DNA of 64,000 nt, from positions 56,622 through 120,621 of the forward strand of contig JAEYOP010000045.1 in the NCBI GenBank assembly GCA_023411575.1, written 5' to 3'. Shown here one piece after another: positions 61,307 to 64,000 of the stretch (position 1 is the first letter of the stretch; each line of letters starts with the position of its first letter). The notes below the pieces were generated by a model. It did not search any database, was not told the origin of the DNA, and worked only from the letters and a program-made list of their open reading frames with translations. Position numbers and translations under genes: made by a program. The stretch is from Bacillota bacterium (GTDB lineage: Bacteria; Bacillota; Clostridia; Acetivibrionales; DTU013).

Positions 61307-61440
61307 AAATTTATTGAAACCTATGTTATTTCCGAAATCTATAAAAGTTTTGTCAATGTTGGGAAAAAGCCTCCATTATACTATTACAGGGACAGTAATA
61401 CAAAAGAAATTGACCTAATCCTATGGCAGAACGGCACGCT
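61307..61440 (+). pseudogene. Partial duplicate of the DUF4143 ATPase gene
   Basis: About 127-134 bases match 60286-60419 of the ATPase gene with only two clear differences from TGAAACC onward. The copy ends abruptly at ACGGCACGCT and runs into the distal tRNA-Cys relic. It is too short to encode anything and marks a recombination or second-element scar. The rest of the gap 61244-61306 holds no gene. Confidence 0.9.
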
Positions 61441-61460
61441 TACATATAGACTGCCGAAGA

Positions 61461-61534
61461 AAAACCCTTATCCCCCAGTTCAAATCCGGGTGGTGCCTCC
61501 AGAGCCTGTAGAATTCAAGTTCTACGGGCTTTTC
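61461..61534 (+). repeat. Distal tRNA-Cys 3' end (att relic) with its terminator
   Basis: 61461-61501 repeats the last 41 bases of tRNA-Cys with two substitutions. It is followed by AGCCTGTAGAA-TTCAAG-TTCTACGGGCTTTT (61503-61534). Because an integrated element usually restores the tRNA 3' end at one side and leaves the host's own 3' end at the other, this is the likely right end of the island and the terminator may be the original one of tRNA-Cys. Confidence 0.88.
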
Positions 61535-61548
61535 ATTTTCATGCGGAA

Positions 61549-61728
61549 TCAATCTGGAGAAAAGGTCCTATGTGTCCGCACTGACATACCCCTTTGATAT
61601 TCTACAATCAGTTCATCCAGTGTTTTGCTAAGTTCAAGTGCCTCTTCAAGAGTGCTGCGTTCGTAAATTTCATTCAATTGTTTTCTTAAGTATTCCAATC
61701 TCTCTAACAATTCGACTTTATCCAGCAA
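61549..61728 (-). CDS. Spo0E-like aspartyl-phosphate phosphatase
   Basis: The 59-residue protein has the two helices of Spo0E family members: LLERLEYLRKQLNEIYER and EALELSKTLDELIVEYQR, where SKTLDELI matches the SxxLDxxI signature. Spo0E proteins remove phosphate from Spo0A~P and so delay sporulation. The start is taken as TTG at 61728 with AAGAGG six bases upstream; the frame is open further, but that stretch is not family-like. It lies 15 bases beyond the distal att terminator. Confidence 0.83.
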   Translation of the reverse strand: MLDKVELLERLEYLRKQLNEIYERSTLEEALELSKTLDELIVEYQRGMSVRTHRTFSPD

Positions 61729-61804
61729 AATATACCTCTTAAAACAGAAGTAGCCATTTATTATGACATTTACCACTTTACCACAATTATAAAAATGATT
61801 TCAA

Positions 61805-62002
61805 TTATGAATGCAAAAAGACATCTTCAACGAATTTGACATTTTGAAGGGCATACTGCAGAGCAAGGTTAATTAACTCATTGCGGCTGCGGTTGCTTTG
61901 CTTAGAAAGCTCATCGAATCTTTCTTGGATAGACCTATCAACACGGATGGTCATAGTAATACTTTTATCCTCTTTAGGGGTTATAATAAAATTCTCATTC
62001 AT
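61805..62002 (-). CDS. Ribbon-helix-helix DNA-binding protein
   Basis: The 65-residue protein carries a ribbon-helix-helix: SITMTIRVDRSIQERFDELSKQ with the strand TMTIRV and two helices, ending NRSRNELINLALQYALQNV. The start at 62002 has AGAGGTGA upstream. No toxin gene is paired with it on the same strand, but the Spo0E-like gene follows 77 bases after its stop. It may be an orphan antitoxin-like regulator. An inverted repeat 60 bases upstream could be its operator. Confidence 0.8.
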   Translation of the reverse strand: MNENFIITPKEDKSITMTIRVDRSIQERFDELSKQSNRSRNELINLALQYALQNVKFVEDVFLHS

Positions 62003-62063
62003 ATCTGAATTCACCTCTTATATCGATTCTATAATTGATTCCGACATGCGGATATGACACAAT

Positions 62064-62085
62064 ATGTAATCGCATATGATTACAT
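62064..62085. promoter_or_regulatory. Inverted repeat upstream of the RHH gene
   Basis: ATGTAATC-GCATAT-GATTACAT is a perfect 8-base inverted repeat around a 6-base spacer, beginning 62 bases before the RHH start. It is a plausible operator for the RHH protein. The rest of the 62003-62312 gap is without a supported gene. Confidence 0.6.
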
Positions 62086-62312
62086 ATGATATAACTGAAG
62101 TAAGGTGCGAGTTGGACAAATACCGATAACGGAACGCGGCCCTGTGGAGGGCCATATCCTGGCAAAAATCACAGCCCATATCAATGAAATAACACTTTAG
62201 TGACCAGTAATAACAAAATGGTGACTTGTCGTTGTAAATCTGCTGACTTAAAGTAAAAGGTTTGATAATATCTAACCTGTAAAGGAGCAAGAACCACGCC
62301 GGCAAGGAAAGG

Positions 62313-63881
62313 ATGCCTGTATTTATGGAAACAAATACTTTTAAAAAATCTGCAAAACGGACTGTTGTCATTTTTTCCGTAATAGCGTTGATATCAGTCG
62401 GTTTCGCTGCATTCAGGGTGGTAGACCTGCTAACAAAGAGCAAAGAAATAAATGCAGTGATGGATGGAAATACGGCAAGCCGGACCGAAGCATCGGACCC
62501 TCAGATAAAACCGACTTTAGTGGTATACGAGGGGCCAAATTTAATAAAACAAAATGACACTGCAAAAATCAGTGTAGAAGACACCGCTCTCTTTGTATAC
62601 AATTGCCCCGTAAATAATACCCATAGCTGGGTAGGCAGTGATGAAATGACTCCTGACTATATTCCCATGAGTTATTTCGATTTTGAGGGAATTGTAAATG
62701 TAAAAATTCAGCTTGTAAATGTAGAAGCATTGAAGGATGTAGTGATAAGACCGTTATCTTCAGGAATCAAGCCTGTAATCGACGGCAACACATTGAGCTT
62801 TACAATATCCGAACCGGGACAGTACAGCATTGAGTATAATAACGATATTAAAAACACGGTGTTTTTGTTTGCAAATCCGCTTGAATCGGAGATCCCGGAT
62901 AAAAACGACAAAAGCGTTCTGTATTTGGGTCCCGGCGTATGGGATATGGGTACTTTAACTCTGGCGGATAATCAGACCCTCTATGTTGCAGGCGGAGCGC
63001 TCGTTTATGGAAATGTCTATGCAAATGCGGCAAAGAATATAAATGTCAAAGGCAGAGGCATTATTGACGGAAGCAAATATGACGGCTGGCTGACCCCAGG
63101 TTCTACTGCAAAAGTGCCGGTTAACTTTGAACATATAACAAATCCCAGTGTCGAGGGCGTGATCTTAATGAACCCAAACGCCTGGACCTTAAATTGCCTT
63201 AGCTGTACAAACGGAAAAATAGAGAATGTAAAAATAATCTCTTCCAGACAAAACGGGGATGGAATAACACTTCAATCCTGTAATGACTTCGATATCCGAA
63301 ATTCCTTTATAAGATCATGGGATGACAGTGTGGTCGTAAAAAATTATGAAGGCAATTCCAATAATATTACTTTTTCAAATCTGCTTCTCTGGACAGATCT
63401 TGCCCAATCCTGTGAAATAGGCTATGAGACCAATAAAGGAAACAGACCGGATGCAAAAATCAGCAATATTTTCTTTAATGACATAACAGTTCTACATAAT
63501 TTCCATAAGCCTGCTATAAGCATACACAATTCCGACGATGCTCTGGTAACAGACATACAGTATAACAACATTGTAGTAGAGGACGCATCTATGGGCAAAG
63601 GAGATGCAGGCGCCAACAATCAGTTGATTGATTTCACTATTATGCAAAGCGGCTGGAGTACCACTGCAAATAGAGGCAGTATTAAAAACGTATCCTTCAA
63701 AAACATTAAAGTTCTGGAGGGACAAGCGACATCCTCCAGGATGATCGGTTTCGGCAAAAAGAACAGTATTGAAAATGTTACCATTGAAGGGCTTGAGATA
63801 TTGGGAAAAGAGATAAAATCAGCTAAGGATGCAAAGCTTTTGAGCAATGAATTTGTTTCAAATGTCGTATTCAAGGAATGA
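62313..63881 (+). CDS. Membrane-anchored polygalacturonase-like (GH28-type) beta-helix protein
   Basis: The 522-residue protein has a signal anchor (about residues 14-38) and an N-terminal beta domain (to about 195). From LYLGPGVWDMGTLTLADNQT onward it is a right-handed beta-helix with repeated Ile/Val/Asn coils. Candidate catalytic residues are NGDGI near residue 313 and the Asp pair of SWDDSVVVK near 335, which fit the acidic triad of GH28-type enzymes. The histidine-glycine motif that usually follows is not evident; EIGYET stands in its place. It may cut pectin- or uronate-like polysaccharide outside the cell, or be a related lyase or epimerase. The start may instead be ATG at 62325, which is better spaced from AAGGAAAGG. 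Confidence 0.7.
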   Translation: MPVFMETNTFKKSAKRTVVIFSVIALISVGFAAFRVVDLLTKSKEINAVMDGNTASRTEASDPQIKPTLVVYEGPNLIKQNDTAKISVEDTALFVYNCPVNNTHSWVGSDEMTPDYIPMSYFDFEGIVNVKIQLVNVEALKDVVIRPLSSGIKPVIDGNTLSFTISEPGQYSIEYNNDIKNTVFLFANPLESEIPDKNDKSVLYLGPGVWDMGTLTLADNQTLYVAGGALVYGNVYANAAKNINVKGRGIIDGSKYDGWLTPGSTAKVPVNFEHITNPSVEGVILMNPNAWTLNCLSCTNGKIENVKIISSRQNGDGITLQSCNDFDIRNSFIRSWDDSVVVKNYEGNSNNITFSNLLLWTDLAQSCEIGYETNKGNRPDAKISNIFFNDITVLHNFHKPAISIHNSDDALVTDIQYNNIVVEDASMGKGDAGANNQLIDFTIMQSGWSTTANRGSIKNVSFKNIKVLEGQATSSRMIGFGKKNSIENVTIEGLEILGKEIKSAKDAKLLSNEFVSNVVFKE

Positions 63882-64000
63882 CCGAATCATAAATTCCGGT
63901 TCTGGAGCGGTTATTTTCCGCCCTTACATCGTTGTCGTCAGTTGCAATAAAACAATTATTGCGCCTTCCTCCGCCTTGTAAGGACGAAAAATCCCTCGCT
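63882..64000. other. Window end, no supported gene
   Basis: The last 119 bases contain a weak inverted repeat just after the stop and no readable start or family sequence. Confidence 0.5.

Noticed and set aside
62018..62443. 141-codon minus-strand frame at the GH28-like gene start
   Set aside because: It overlaps the signal anchor region of the beta-helix gene and the operator-like repeat and has no recognisable content.

Overview
The window comes from a Gram-positive, endospore-forming firmicute, most likely class Clostridia. Evidence for this is an alpha/beta small acid-soluble spore protein, a SpoVB-type flippase, Spo0A- and Spo0E-like proteins, the alr-ndoAI-ndoA order, CtsR and ArgR operators, an FMN riboswitch before ribU, and split transketolase subunits. 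Core genes look rather GC-rich for Clostridia, while several accessory stretches (about 31-34.3, 35.7-36.5 and 56.6-64 kb) are visibly AT-richer. Genus cannot be fixed from the sequence.

Layout: 0-3 kb, mrfA (5' end cut by the window edge) and mrfB, a DNA-repair helicase/exonuclease pair. 3-8 kb, a large c-di-GMP turnover protein (minus), a SpoVB-like flippase and a CtsR-controlled hsp20. 8-13 kb, minus-strand genes: MocR regulator, lipoprotein, YcxB-like protein, DUF4932-like membrane protein. 13-21 kb, an exopolysaccharide cluster: GT4 glycosyltransferase, DUF4330, O-antigen ligase/polymerase, F420-dehydrogenase-beta-like protein, flippase, polysaccharide pyruvyl transferase. 21-25 kb, nnr, alr and the NdoAI/NdoA toxin-antitoxin pair. 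25-31 kb, an anchored FAD oxidoreductase with an SLH-like tail, a TagA glycosyltransferase, a YitT protein and split transketolase. 31-34 kb, one very large HD-domain plus P-loop ATPase gene, a candidate defence or signalling protein. 34-37 kb, FMN riboswitch and ribU, a small HTH protein, a nucleotidyltransferase-like two-gene unit, a GNAT acetyltransferase. 37-46.5 kb, arginine genes on the minus strand: argC-argB, a pilZ gene, then argD-carA-carB-argF. The two arginine transcripts start at near-identical promoters, each covered by two ArgR boxes. 46.7-55.7 kb, housekeeping and envelope genes: msmX/ugpC ATPase, CdaR-like regulator, ftsE-ftsX-M23 hydrolase-ctp protease, SASP, methyltransferase, cold-shock protein, Hsp33. 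55.8-56.5 kb, tRNA-Val-Asp-Phe-Gly operon and a separate tRNA-Cys.

From tRNA-Cys onward the sequence is an eroding integrative island. It has an intact tyrosine integrase beside a frameshifted DUF6076 remnant, two further copies of the tRNA-Cys 3' end (about 59.24 and 61.48 kb) that look like attachment-site relics, a DUF4143 ATPase that has lost its Walker A, and a partial duplicate of that ATPase. Between the two relics lies an intact gene for a Spo0A DNA-binding domain with a coiled coil in place of the receiver. Just past the distal relic are a Spo0E-like phosphatase and a ribbon-helix-helix protein. A membrane-anchored polygalacturonase-like beta-helix protein ends the window.

The two most interesting items are the receiver-less Spo0A on the island, which could let a mobile element act on the host sporulation regulon, and the HD-ATPase at 31-34 kb. 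Another recurring feature is low-complexity or short tandem repeat tracts, both in protein linkers and between genes.
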